DNA of 64,000 bases from Phycisphaerae bacterium (lineage in GTDB: Bacteria; Planctomycetota; Phycisphaerae; UBA1845; PWPN01). Below are positions 27,787-37,795 of this stretch, piece after piece (position 1 is the stretch's first letter; each line of letters opens with the position of its first letter). Made by a program: the position numbers and the translations under genes. The stretch covers positions 1-64,000 of the forward strand of contig JAUCQB010000119.1 in NCBI GenBank assembly GCA_030372985.1. The letters run 5' to 3'. A model generated the notes under the pieces. That model did no database searches, was not told the origin of the DNA, and saw only the letters and a list, made by a program, of their open reading frames with translations.

Positions 27787-28944
27787 ATGACAAAAAAACG
27801 GCTGTTGATGGCGGTATTGGCGGCCGCAGCGGCCGCGGCGCTCGGTTATGGATACCTGAGCAACAGGTCGCATGACGACCCGAACGTTATCCGCGTATCC
27901 GGCAACATCGAGGTGACCGATGCGGAGGTGAGCTTCAGGATCGCCGGACGCGTCGAGGAGCGGCTTGTATCGGAGGGAGAACTCAGTCGGCGGGGCGATG
28001 TCGTGGCCATTCTCGACAGTTCTGACCTGGTCAGCGAAGTGGCCATGCGGCGGGCGGAACTTGGGGTGGCAGAGGCGGCCTTGGCGGAACTGGAGGCCGG
28101 CTCGCGTGCGGAGGAAATTGCCCAGGCAAAGGCTGCGGCGGACAAGACGCGGGCGCATCTGGCCGAGCTGGAGGCGGGCTCGCGACCCGAGGAGATCTCC
28201 ACGGCGGAGGCCACTCTCGAACGAACAAGGGCGGATCTTGAGGACGCCCGGAGCAACTACGAACGTCTCAAGAGGCTGCGCGAGCAGCAGGTGGCGGCCC
28301 AGCAGGAGTTCGACACCTGGAGGGCTCGCTATGAAGCCGCTCAGGCTCGCTTCCGCGAAGCATCGGAGCAACTCAAGCTGGTCAAGGCCGGACCTCGCCA
28401 GGAGCAGATCGAGCAGGCGCGGGCTGATCTGGCCAAGTCGGAAGAAAACTACAAGCTTGTCAAAAACGGCCCCCGCAGGGAGACGATCGCCCAGGCCCGG
28501 GCCCGCGTCGAGCTGGCGAAGGCATCGCTTCAACTGGCGGAGACGCGCCTCGGCTACGCGAAGTTGACCGCCCCCATTTCCGGCGTCGTACTGTCCGAGA
28601 ACGTGGAACCGGGCGAATACGTGGCTCCCGGGACGCCGGTCGTCACCATCGGAGACCTGGAGAATGTCTGGCTCCGCGCGTATATCAACGAGACGGATCT
28701 GGGGCGCGTGAAGGTCGGCCTGAAGGTTCAGGTTACCACGGATACGTATCCCGGCAAGTTGTATGATGGGCGCGTTTCGTTCATCGCGTCCGAAGCGGAG
28801 TTCACGCCCAAGACCGTTCAGACCGCCAAGGAACGCATCAAGCTGGTCTATCGCATCAAAGTGGACATTCCCAATCCCGGCATGGAGCTGAAGCCCGGGA
28901 TGCCCGCCGACGGGGCCATTCTCCTCGTTCAGGATGGTGGATGA
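27787..28944 (+). CDS. HlyD/YbhG-like membrane fusion protein with internal 26-aa repeats
   Basis: N-terminal TM, GNIEVTDAEVSFRIAGRVEERLVSEGELSRRGDVVA, long coiled coil, APISGVVLSENVEPGEYVAPGTPVVTIGDLENVWLRAYI. Confidence 0.9.
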   Translation: MTKKRLLMAVLAAAAAAALGYGYLSNRSHDDPNVIRVSGNIEVTDAEVSFRIAGRVEERLVSEGELSRRGDVVAILDSSDLVSEVAMRRAELGVAEAALAELEAGSRAEEIAQAKAAADKTRAHLAELEAGSRPEEISTAEATLERTRADLEDARSNYERLKRLREQQVAAQQEFDTWRARYEAAQARFREASEQLKLVKAGPRQEQIEQARADLAKSEENYKLVKNGPRRETIAQARARVELAKASLQLAETRLGYAKLTAPISGVVLSENVEPGEYVAPGTPVVTIGDLENVWLRAYINETDLGRVKVGLKVQVTTDTYPGKLYDGRVSFIASEAEFTPKTVQTAKERIKLVYRIKVDIPNPGMELKPGMPADGAILLVQDGG

Positions 28945-29870
28945 TGGACGCCATCGTCGCGAAGGACCTGACCAAGACCTTCGGTTCTCTGACTGCAGTG
29001 AACAACCTCACGTTGACCGTCGCCCGGGGAGAGATCTTCGGTCTCGTGGGGCCCGACGGGGCCGGCAAGACCACGGCGATGCGGCTCCTGACCTCGATCA
29101 TGGCGCCCACATCCGGCGATGCCTGGGTGGCGGGTCATCACGTCGTTCACGAGGCGGAGGCGATTAAGGAACAGATCGGATACATGAGCCAGCGGTTCGG
29201 CCTGTATACCGATCTCACCGTGCTGGAGAACGTTCATTTCTACGCCGACATCTATGGCGTGCCGAGAAGGCGGCGAGACGAGAGAATCGACCGGCTCCTC
29301 GCTTTCAGCAACTTGCTGCCGTTCAAGAAGCGCCTGGCCGGCAACCTTTCGGGCGGGATGAAGCAGAAGCTCGGCCTGGTCTGCGCGCTGATCCACACGC
29401 CGAAGGTGCTCTTCCTCGACGAGCCGACCAACGGCGTGGACCCCGTATCGCGTCGCGACTTCTGGCGGATCCTGTATCAGCTCCTGCGCGAGAAGGTCAC
29501 GATCTTCGTTTCGACGGCCTATCTGGACGAGGCGGAGCGGTGCAACCGGCTGGCCCTGATGCATGCCGGCACGCTGCTGGCCATGGGAACGCCGGGCGAC
29601 GTGAAGCGGCTGATGCGGGGGACCATTGTTGAGGTTCGTTCACACCAGGCGCGCAAGGCCACAACCCTCCTGCGGGAGAGGTTGGAGGCCGATTCAGTAG
29701 GTCTTTTTGGGGACCGCGTTCACATCGTCACTCGCGAACCGGAGGCAGCGGCGATGCGAGCCAGACAGATTCTCGACGCAGGCGGCCTTGAAGTTGCCGG
29801 TGTCGGGACGATCGAACCGACGTTGGAGGATGTGTTCGTGTCGGTCCTGTCCAACCCCTTGAAGGAGTGA
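28941..29870 (+). CDS. ABC transporter ATP-binding protein (YbhF N-half-like)
   Basis: GPDGAGKTT, NLSGGMKQKLGLVCALIHTPKVLFLDEPTNGVD. Confidence 0.92.
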   Translation: MMDAIVAKDLTKTFGSLTAVNNLTLTVARGEIFGLVGPDGAGKTTAMRLLTSIMAPTSGDAWVAGHHVVHEAEAIKEQIGYMSQRFGLYTDLTVLENVHFYADIYGVPRRRRDERIDRLLAFSNLLPFKKRLAGNLSGGMKQKLGLVCALIHTPKVLFLDEPTNGVDPVSRRDFWRILYQLLREKVTIFVSTAYLDEAERCNRLALMHAGTLLAMGTPGDVKRLMRGTIVEVRSHQARKATTLLRERLEADSVGLFGDRVHIVTREPEAAAMRARQILDAGGLEVAGVGTIEPTLEDVFVSVLSNPLKE

Positions 29871-30848
29871 TTGATGGATGCCCGTGACACGGACAAGGCG
29901 GTCGCCGTCAGGGACCTCGAGAGGCGCTTCGGCAGCTTCGTCGCCGTCAATCATGTCAGCTTTGACGTCATGAAAGGCGAGATCTTTGGATTCCTCGGGC
30001 CCAACGGGGCGGGCAAGTCCACGACCATCCGGATGCTCTGCGGCATTCTTGCGCCCACGGCAGGCACGGGAACGGTCGCCGGATTCGACATACGTGATCA
30101 GACCGAGCAGATCAAGTCCCACATCGGCTACATGAGCCAGAAGTTCTCGCTGTACGAGGATTTGACCGTCGAGGAGAACATCGACTTCTACAGCGGTATT
30201 TACCGCATCCCCCCGGACAAGAAGCGCGAGCGCAAGGAATGGGTCATTGAGATGGCCGGGCTCCACGAGCATCGGCGGCTGCGGACGGGAATACTCTCGG
30301 GCGGCTGGAAGCAGCGGCTGGCGCTGGGCTGCGCGATCCTGCACGAGCCGCCCATCGTTTTTCTCGACGAGCCGACCTCGGGTGTGGATCCCCTCAGCCG
30401 TCGGCAGTTCTGGGATCTGATCTACGAGCTGTCGGGCAGGGGCGTCACGGTTTTTGTGACGACGCACTACATGGATGAGGCGGAATACTGCGACCGACTG
30501 GGACTGATCTACCGCGGCGAGTTGATTGCCCTCGGAACGCCGGGGGCCCTCAAGACCGAGCTGATGCGCGAGGATGTTCTCAGTGTGCTGTGCGAACATC
30601 CCCAGGATGCGATGCCCGAGATCGAGCAGGTCGCCGGGGTAAAGGAGGTCGCTTTGTTTGGCAGGGGCCTGCACGCCGTGGTTGAAGACGGGGCATCGGC
30701 GGCCGTCGGCGTCCGGAGCCGCCTCGTGGAGCGGGGCTACCAGGCCGTGCAAGTCGAGCAGATTGCTCCCTCGTTGGAAGACGTCTTTGTCTCCCTGATC
30801 GAGGCCCGGGACCGCCTCGAACAGCCTCAGCGGGAGGTGCGGCGATGA
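29871..30848 (+). CDS. ABC transporter ATP-binding protein (YbhF C-half-like)
   Basis: GPNGAGKST, ILSGGWKQRLALGCAILHEPPIVFLDEPTSGVD. Confidence 0.92.
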   Translation: MMDARDTDKAVAVRDLERRFGSFVAVNHVSFDVMKGEIFGFLGPNGAGKSTTIRMLCGILAPTAGTGTVAGFDIRDQTEQIKSHIGYMSQKFSLYEDLTVEENIDFYSGIYRIPPDKKRERKEWVIEMAGLHEHRRLRTGILSGGWKQRLALGCAILHEPPIVFLDEPTSGVDPLSRRQFWDLIYELSGRGVTVFVTTHYMDEAEYCDRLGLIYRGELIALGTPGALKTELMREDVLSVLCEHPQDAMPEIEQVAGVKEVALFGRGLHAVVEDGASAAVGVRSRLVERGYQAVQVEQIAPSLEDVFVSLIEARDRLEQPQREVRR

Positions 30849-31978
30849 ACCCGTTGCGCGTGTGGGCCGTTGCCCGCAAGGAATTCATTCACGTGCTGCG
30901 CGACCTCCGCAGCCTGGGCATGGCCGTCGCCATCCCGATGCTGCTTCTCCTGCTGTTTGGTTACGCCCTGACGCTCGACGTGGACCACGTACCCATGGTC
31001 GTGTGGGACCAGAGCGAGTCGCACGCAAGCCGCGAGTTTGTCAGTCGTTTCCGGGGATCCCGTTACTTCTCGATCCGGAATCACGCTCGCAGCTACCCCG
31101 AAGTGGAGCGCGCGATCGACTCCGGCGAGGCGATGATGGCTCTTGTTATCCCTCGAGGTTTCGCCGCGCACATCGAGTCCGGGCGTCCTGTTGCCGTCCA
31201 GTTGATCACGGACGGGAGTGACTCGAATACCGCGACCATCGCGATGGGCTATGCCGAAGCGATTGCCCTTACCTGGTCGCAGGAACTGGCGGTGCGTGAA
31301 ATCCGGCGAACAGGCGGGCGCGCCCTTCATGCGCCGGTGGATGTTCGGCCGAGGACATGGTCCAACCCGGACATGGAGTCCAGGAACTACATCATCCCGG
31401 GGCTGATCGCCGTGATCATGATGGCCATCGCGGCTCTTCTGACCTCACTGACCGTGGCCCGGGAATGGGAGCGGGGCACGATGGAGCAGTTGATCTCGAC
31501 GCCGGTGAAGGGGCGTGAACTCATACTCGGCAAGCTCCTTCCGTACTTCGTAATCGGCATGTTTGACGTGCTGCTGGCCGTTCTGATGGGCGAGTTCCTG
31601 TTCGAGGTGCCGCTGCGCGGGAGCGTGGCACTGCTCTTCGGCACGGCGGCGGTTTTCCTGGCGGGGGCGATGTCGCTGGGAATGGTGATCAGCATTCTGA
31701 CCAAGAGCCAGCTTCTGGTGAGCCAGCTGGCCATGGTGCTGACCTTCCTGCCGTCGTTTCTTCTGTCGGGGTTCATGTATGCGATCAGCAATATGCCCCG
31801 GCCCATCCAGGCAGCCACCTATCTGATCCCCGCCAGGTACTTTGTGAGTCTGCTGAAGGGCATTTATCTGAAGGGTGTCGGGTTGGAGATCCTCGCCGTC
31901 GAGGCTGCACTCCTGACCGGCTTCGGCGTCGGGATGGTGGCACTGGCAAACGCGATGTTCAAGAAGAAGCTGGTCTAG
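30845..31978 (+). CDS. ABC-2 type permease (YbhS-like)
   Basis: ARKEFIHVLRDLRSLGMAVAIPMLLLLLFGYALTLDVDHVPMVVWDQSES; C-terminal TM block. Confidence 0.9.
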   Translation: MNPLRVWAVARKEFIHVLRDLRSLGMAVAIPMLLLLLFGYALTLDVDHVPMVVWDQSESHASREFVSRFRGSRYFSIRNHARSYPEVERAIDSGEAMMALVIPRGFAAHIESGRPVAVQLITDGSDSNTATIAMGYAEAIALTWSQELAVREIRRTGGRALHAPVDVRPRTWSNPDMESRNYIIPGLIAVIMMAIAALLTSLTVAREWERGTMEQLISTPVKGRELILGKLLPYFVIGMFDVLLAVLMGEFLFEVPLRGSVALLFGTAAVFLAGAMSLGMVISILTKSQLLVSQLAMVLTFLPSFLLSGFMYAISNMPRPIQAATYLIPARYFVSLLKGIYLKGVGLEILAVEAALLTGFGVGMVALANAMFKKKLV

Positions 31979-31980
31979 CC

Positions 31981-33111
31981 ATGTTCGAACGCATTCGGCA
32001 GATGCTGGTCAAGGAGTTCATCCAGGTCTTTCGTGACCCGAAGATGAAGGGCATCATCTTTTTGATGCCGGTCATCCAGGTGCTGGTGTTCGGCTACGCG
32101 GTGACGACCGACGTCAAGCACGTTGCGACGGCGGTCTACGATCTGGACAACAGCGTTGCGAGCCGGGAACTCATTGCCCGTTTCGTCCAATCGGGTTATT
32201 TCGACGTTGTCAAGTACGTCGATGACGAAAACGAGGCCCGCGATCTGGTCGATCGGGGCACGGCGAGCGCTGTGCTGCGGATGAACAAGGGGTTCGAGGA
32301 CGATCTCCGGGCCGGGCGCACGGCCGACCTGCAGGTGATCGTCGACGGCACCGACTCCAACACGGCCCGTATCGTGCTCGATTACGGCGCTGAAATCGTC
32401 GGCCGTTTTTCTGAAAAGGTCCTGCTCACCCGCTACGCCCGGCTGAGGGGTCTTCCGCAGACGCCCGCGCAGGTTACCCTGGCTACGCGTGCCTGGTTCA
32501 ACGAGAACCTCGAGAGCCGCAACTTCTACGTGCCCGGAGTGATCGCCGTCATCGTCCTGCTCGTGACCCTCATGCTGACCAGCATGGCCATCGTGCGGGA
32601 GAAGGAGATCGGCACCATGGAGCAGATCATGGTCTCGCCCATTGCCCCCTACGAGTTCATCCTCGGCAAGACCGTGCCGTTCGCCCTGATCGGCTTTGCC
32701 GACGTGATCGGCATCACTCTGGTCGGCGTGTTTTGGTTCGACGTTCCGATTCGGGGCAATCTGTTGCTGCTGTTCCTGGCGACCACGTTGTATCTGATGA
32801 CGACGTTGGGCGTAGGCCTTCTGATATCGACCGTGAGTCAGACCCAACAGCAGGCCATGATGACCGTTTTTTTCTTCTATTTGCCCGCCGTGCTCCTGTC
32901 CGGTTTCATGTTCCCGATCGCCAACATGCCCGAGGTCGTACAGTGGCTGACGTACCTCAATCCGCTTCGGTACTTCCTGGTGATCGTCCGAGGCATCTTT
33001 CTGAAGGGCGTGGGGCCCGGCATCCTGTGGCCACAGATGCTCGCGCTGACGGTCATGGGCCTTGCCACTTTATGGCTGGCAACGAGGCGTTTTCACAAAA
33101 CGATGGTCTGA
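31981..33111 (+). CDS. ABC-2 type permease (YbhR-like)
   Basis: LVKEFIQVFRDPKMKGIIFLMPVIQVLVFGYAVTTDVKHV; C-terminal TM block. Confidence 0.9.
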   Translation: MFERIRQMLVKEFIQVFRDPKMKGIIFLMPVIQVLVFGYAVTTDVKHVATAVYDLDNSVASRELIARFVQSGYFDVVKYVDDENEARDLVDRGTASAVLRMNKGFEDDLRAGRTADLQVIVDGTDSNTARIVLDYGAEIVGRFSEKVLLTRYARLRGLPQTPAQVTLATRAWFNENLESRNFYVPGVIAVIVLLVTLMLTSMAIVREKEIGTMEQIMVSPIAPYEFILGKTVPFALIGFADVIGITLVGVFWFDVPIRGNLLLLFLATTLYLMTTLGVGLLISTVSQTQQQAMMTVFFFYLPAVLLSGFMFPIANMPEVVQWLTYLNPLRYFLVIVRGIFLKGVGPGILWPQMLALTVMGLATLWLATRRFHKTMV

Positions 33112-33291
33112 GTGTACGTCGAGCCGAGCAACGCGTGGTGACTGCCGGCGGCGGAACAGATCGTGAATGTGAAGAAAGGATCGATCCGTGCACCCCGGCC
33201 CGATACGCAGCTCCGGCGGAGAATCTTACCGCGATTTGCATTCACGACCGGGGAGATGATCTGATCGCACCGGCGTCGGCCATGGCCGCCG

Positions 33292-36200
33292 TTACCGTTT
33301 CTTCGGCGCAGGCCTGTCGCTCTTTTTTCGGTCTTTCAGGAGGTCGTCGAGCAGCCTCTTTGTTGCATCCTCGAGCGGCTTGGCCGGCGGTTGCGTGGAC
33401 GGTGGCTGCTTGGTCGGCGTTCCGTCCGTCGGTTCCTGCTTTGGCTTTCGGAGCGTGTCTAGGATGCCGGGCGCTTCCTTTGTTACGGCTGCCCGCATCG
33501 CGCGTTCGACCAGTGGCTTCATATCCACGCGGCTCAGGTCCACTTTCGGCAGCAGCCGATTGCCGGTCATCGGGACTGCCACGCGAGCTCCTTCCAGCAG
33601 GCGTGCGTATTCGGTCACCGGCCCGCGGACCCCGAACTTATCGAGAAGGGCGGCCCTTACAGGTACGGAGACGGTCAGATCAACCGTTTCGTCAAGCCCA
33701 ACCGAGCCGGAAAACTTCAGGTCGAAGTTTTCCGGAAACACCATCGTGAGGTTGTCGTACCAGATTCGGCCGTCCCTCAAGGTGAAGTCCACACCGTCCA
33801 TCGTCACCGCAAGCGTCTCCTGCTTATCCATCGCCCCCAATTCGATCAGCAGGGCCATCGGCCCACCGAACTGCACCTTGAAGTTCTTCAGGTCCAGTCG
33901 GCCCTTGCCGCTGCCGCTTTGTCTGATCTGATCGCTCAGCGGCAGAACGATGTCTTCGGTTGCGAGTGAGAGCGTGCCCTCGGCGCGGGTCATGAAGGCG
34001 AAAATGGGATTGATCCTGCTGAGAACGTGCCGGCCGACCTCCGGGGTGATTTGGGCTCCTTCCACCACGAGGACTTTGCCGGGCAGGCGGAAGGTCGGGT
34101 CCGGCGTGCGAAGGTCAATGACGCCGCCGAGGTGCACCTGCCCGAGACTCGCCGGGATGGCCGTCACCGGGATCGTGAGTTCTCCGTCGCGCAGGGTGGG
34201 CGAAAGCTTCGCACTGCCCAGGGCGACTCCATATGCCTTGACCGAAGTCCAGCTGATATCCAGCCCGGTGGCAACGCCGCGATACACCGGGCGGATCTCC
34301 GGTTGATGTGCCGGGCCCTTCACGGTGAACGCACCCGCGGTGGTGCCGGCAAAAGACAGGGTGTCGCGGGTTGCCGGGGCCAATTCGTGGATCAGTGCGG
34401 TGATGGAGTCCCAGGATCCCTCATAGGAGCCCGACAGATCCAGAACGCGAACGGTGGCATAGTGATCGATGGTGCCCGTCATCTTGGCCGACAAGAGTTT
34501 TGAGGCAAGCTCGAACTGCTTGATCGCGACGTTCTCCTCTCGCGTGTTGATGGCCGCGTCGTACACAAACTCGACCCGGTCTTCGTGAACAACCTGCCGG
34601 CCGGTGCCGATCTCGAAGGAATCAATGCGACCATTGCCTGTCGCGATCATGTTGCCCGCGGCCGAGGCGCAGGTGCCGGTGAGCGTCATCCGGCCGGCGA
34701 CTTGCGGCGGCGTCTTCCATTGGCCAATGCGGCCGACCGTCGCGAGGCATTGGGCCAGATCTGCGGTTGCCTCGAACTTGCCGTCCAGGGTGAGGCCCTC
34801 ACGAGTCTTCAGCAGGACTTGTCTGGCGGTCGCGTGTGCCACATCGCTGCTGAGCTCCGCGGTGTCGACGCCCAACGTGCCAAGTTCCGGTGACCAGCGC
34901 ACGTCCGACCAGCCGAGCACCGTGTCCTGCTTTGCGAGCGGCTCGCCGTCCAGGGTGACATTGCGCAACGTGGCCTGCCCGCTTGATACCATTGGCCCTT
35001 CGGCGGAGGCCCGATCGATCTTGGCTTGAACAACCGCCGTTCCCGCATAGCGATCGAGGCCCTTAACGCCGAACCCGGCCGTCTTGGAACCGAGGTAAGC
35101 CAGGTCGGCGTTCTTCACATCCGCGTCGGCGGCGTAGGTGCCGTGCTGGAGATCGAACCATCCGGAACCGGAGGCGACGATCTGGCCGTCGACATCCACG
35201 GTGAAGCTGGAGGCCACGATCTTCGTGACCCTTCCGCTCGCGAGTTCCAGATATCCCGTCTGCTTCAACGCTGCCTTGGCGGCCTCCAGGCTGCCCTTTT
35301 GCGTCTGATAGCGCAGGTCGCTGGCGACCAGGTCGCATGTCATGTCAATGCGGTCGTCGCCGGCTCGTTTGACGCCGAGCGTTCCGGTGATCTTCCCGGC
35401 CGGCGTCTGCAGGCCAATGTCCACAACCTGGCCGAGCTGCTGGTTCAGTTTCGCGAGATCCGCGGTGAGATCGGCATGCAGTTCCGAGGCGGTGCCGCTG
35501 GCGACGACCCGCGCGAACGCCGATTCGACCTCGGTTCGGTGGATCTTGAGGCCCCGGTTTGCCTCCAGCAACACGTCCCATTCGGCGACGATCGGCTCCC
35601 AGCGGGTTGTTCGTCCGTTGTCGACGGCCGTCAGTTCCGTCAGCCGGAGCGATCCTTTCAGGGTCGGTTGGGCGCCGCCGCGAATGCTCAGATTCTCGAT
35701 CTCGAGCTGCCCGCCGGTGATCTGCGCCCCGGGCCGGATGTGAAGCAGCCCCGGTACCGCCTGTGCCAGCGTGGCAAGATTCACGTTGGCGCTGGCGTCG
35801 ACAGTCAAGTCCGGCGTCGCGATCTCGTTGCCTGTCAGCACGGCGGACAACAGTTGCTGCGTAGAAACCTGGACAGGTCGATCGGACGGTGTGTACGCCA
35901 TGCGGACCTGGGCCCTGCCTGCTTGCCCGGTCAACGAGACATCCGCGGATATCGTGCTGGACACCATGCGGGCCCGACCTTCGATCGCCAGATCGGTCGG
36001 ATTGACCTGGGTCACCTCGGCCCCGGCCATCTGAATGCCGGTCGCACGCGACTTGAGGTCAACCAGCGTCTCGCCTGGTTTGAAGGTCAGCTTGGCGTCC
36101 AAGTTTGCCTTCCCGGCTGCGCTGACCTGGTCCATGACGAATTGGGTGAGACCGGCAATATCCACATCGCCGCCGGTGGCGACTCTGATCTGTCCCGACG

Positions 36201-36942
36201 CTTGAGACACGTCCAGTTGACCCTTCGTCGTGAGTTGCTGGACAGTTGCATCGACGGCCAGGGGTGAGGTATCGGCGAGCGTCGCGTGTACCGTTCCCTT
36301 CAGGTCTCGCATGGCATCCACGTCGCACTGTGCGTCCAGCTGGGGCACGTCGTACGTCCGCCCATCGGCCTGGACCAGGCGGACTGAGCCCTTGTTGAGG
36401 ATCACGCGCCCGGATAGCGACGGAAGAACAACCGCCCCGGTGCTCACAGCGGGCCTGCGAAGGCTGAAAGCCTGCACCAGGGAGATCTGATGATGCTCAT
36501 CGATGTACAGCACGGCTCGTGGTGAATTGATGCTGATTTCTCCGAGCCGCTGCCAGGATCGCAATGCGGTCCACACGCCGCCGGGCCAGGCGATGTGCCC
36601 GATGGTGAGAACCTCCTTGCCGGCTGGATCTGCCACGGTCAGCCCGGTGAGTTTCGTCGGTCCGCGCCACGACAAAGAGAGCTTTTCGACGCCGACGCGG
36701 CCTTGGATCTGACCGTTGACCTGGGAGAGGATCAGCCTGGAGCCGGTTGCGGTTGACACCAGATAGGGAGCCAGGGCAATCAGCACGATCAGAAGAACCA
36801 GGAGGCACAGCGGCACCCGGATCCACCATCGCCGGCGTCGGCGCTTGGATTGAGGCGGCGCCTGTTCCGGGCCTTGATAGCCGGCATCGGATGCCGAGGA
36901 AGCTTCAAGCGCATCCCGGTCGGGTTGGGCATTGGTGGCCAT
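33292..36942 (-). CDS. Large AsmA/TamB-like membrane-anchored periplasmic protein
   Basis: Single N-terminal TM after a basic stretch, long beta-rich repetitive domain, C-terminal VGLDETVDLTVSVPV...VPMTGNRLLPKVDLS. Confidence 0.72.
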   Translation of the reverse strand: MATNAQPDRDALEASSASDAGYQGPEQAPPQSKRRRRRWWIRVPLCLLVLLIVLIALAPYLVSTATGSRLILSQVNGQIQGRVGVEKLSLSWRGPTKLTGLTVADPAGKEVLTIGHIAWPGGVWTALRSWQRLGEISINSPRAVLYIDEHHQISLVQAFSLRRPAVSTGAVVLPSLSGRVILNKGSVRLVQADGRTYDVPQLDAQCDVDAMRDLKGTVHATLADTSPLAVDATVQQLTTKGQLDVSQASGQIRVATGGDVDIAGLTQFVMDQVSAAGKANLDAKLTFKPGETLVDLKSRATGIQMAGAEVTQVNPTDLAIEGRARMVSSTISADVSLTGQAGRAQVRMAYTPSDRPVQVSTQQLLSAVLTGNEIATPDLTVDASANVNLATLAQAVPGLLHIRPGAQITGGQLEIENLSIRGGAQPTLKGSLRLTELTAVDNGRTTRWEPIVAEWDVLLEANRGLKIHRTEVESAFARVVASGTASELHADLTADLAKLNQQLGQVVDIGLQTPAGKITGTLGVKRAGDDRIDMTCDLVASDLRYQTQKGSLEAAKAALKQTGYLELASGRVTKIVASSFTVDVDGQIVASGSGWFDLQHGTYAADADVKNADLAYLGSKTAGFGVKGLDRYAGTAVVQAKIDRASAEGPMVSSGQATLRNVTLDGEPLAKQDTVLGWSDVRWSPELGTLGVDTAELSSDVAHATARQVLLKTREGLTLDGKFEATADLAQCLATVGRIGQWKTPPQVAGRMTLTGTCASAAGNMIATGNGRIDSFEIGTGRQVVHEDRVEFVYDAAINTREENVAIKQFELASKLLSAKMTGTIDHYATVRVLDLSGSYEGSWDSITALIHELAPATRDTLSFAGTTAGAFTVKGPAHQPEIRPVYRGVATGLDISWTSVKAYGVALGSAKLSPTLRDGELTIPVTAIPASLGQVHLGGVIDLRTPDPTFRLPGKVLVVEGAQITPEVGRHVLSRINPIFAFMTRAEGTLSLATEDIVLPLSDQIRQSGSGKGRLDLKNFKVQFGGPMALLIELGAMDKQETLAVTMDGVDFTLRDGRIWYDNLTMVFPENFDLKFSGSVGLDETVDLTVSVPVRAALLDKFGVRGPVTEYARLLEGARVAVPMTGNRLLPKVDLSRVDMKPLVERAMRAAVTKEAPGILDTLRKPKQEPTDGTPTKQPPSTQPPAKPLEDATKRLLDDLLKDRKKSDRPAPKKR

Positions 36943-37077
36943 CAGTCCGAGTTCTCCTTGGCTAAGATGTTGTGACTTACCCTCAGGCAATGATAACACA
37001 TTCGGCGTTGCCTCGACAGCAGTCACGTTCGGCCGGCGTCAGTCGAAGCGCGGCCTGCTGCAAAGCCGAGAAACAGA

Positions 37078-37240
37078 TCAGAGCTCAAGCGGCAGGATCG
37101 CCGCGTGGTCGGAGTCGATCTCGACGCTTCAGGTTGAATCGCGACCAGAAGGGTAATGAGGTTCTTGAACCAGCCGTGGGTCGGTGTCGACCGCGTCGTG
37201 GTGGACGGAGCGGAAGCGCCAGATGATATGGCGGCGGGCG
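37078..37240 (-). pseudogene. Decayed fragment of a GH5 mannanase-like gene
   Basis: Minus reading IIWRFRSVHHDAVDTDP then (frameshift) HGWFKNLITLLV then DHAAILPLEL aligns with YSVWRFGSRHHDGFYTDPIIRGWFKDYITLLV...DDPTIFSWQL of the GH5 gene at 1039-2451. Confidence 0.65.
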
Positions 37241-37357
37241 GTTCCACACGGCGCGTGTTGCCCGCCGCGTTACACGAATGAAGGGCCTCTGGGCGTCGAA
37301 ACAGGCAAACGCGTTCAATTCTGTAAGGGCTTGTCGTTCATAAGGTTATGTGCTACT

Positions 37358-37440
37358 GCCGAAGGAGGGAGTCGAACCCTCATGCCCTTGCGGGCACCGG
37401 ATTTTGAATCCGGCGCGTCTGCCAATTCCGCCACTTCGGC
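37358..37440 (-). tRNA. tRNA-Leu (anticodon CAA)
   Basis: GCCGAAG/CTTCGGC acceptor; loop TTCAAAA; long variable arm TGCCCGCAAGGGCA; GGTTCGACTCC T arm. Confidence 0.95.
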
Positions 37441-37795
37441 GAGCGGGTCGTTTGTCGGGCGTGCCTGTCCTGGCATCGCCGTGCTTCCAGACAAGCCCGA
37501 TCGAGCTTCAGACAAATTAACATCCGGAAGACCGCGAGGCAAGCAGCAGTGAATAGATTGCCAGCCCGAGGGTGCATTCGTGAAAGAGAGGCCGGTGCGC
37601 GAGCATCTTGCGCCCGACGCATCCAGGCTGAAGGCTTGAAATGACAGCAGCCGACGGCAACGCCCGCGGGAGAGCGGTCGGTTCGACAGGGATTCGCCAC
37701 CTGCCTATACTTGCCAACATCCGCACCGCAAGGGGCGGTACAGCGATGCGCTCGTTCTTGGCGAGGACCTCCGGGCGTGAAAGGAGAACGTGGCC

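Noticed and set aside
35026-36267. 413-aa plus-strand ORF
   Set aside because: Antisense of the AsmA-like gene, no family features
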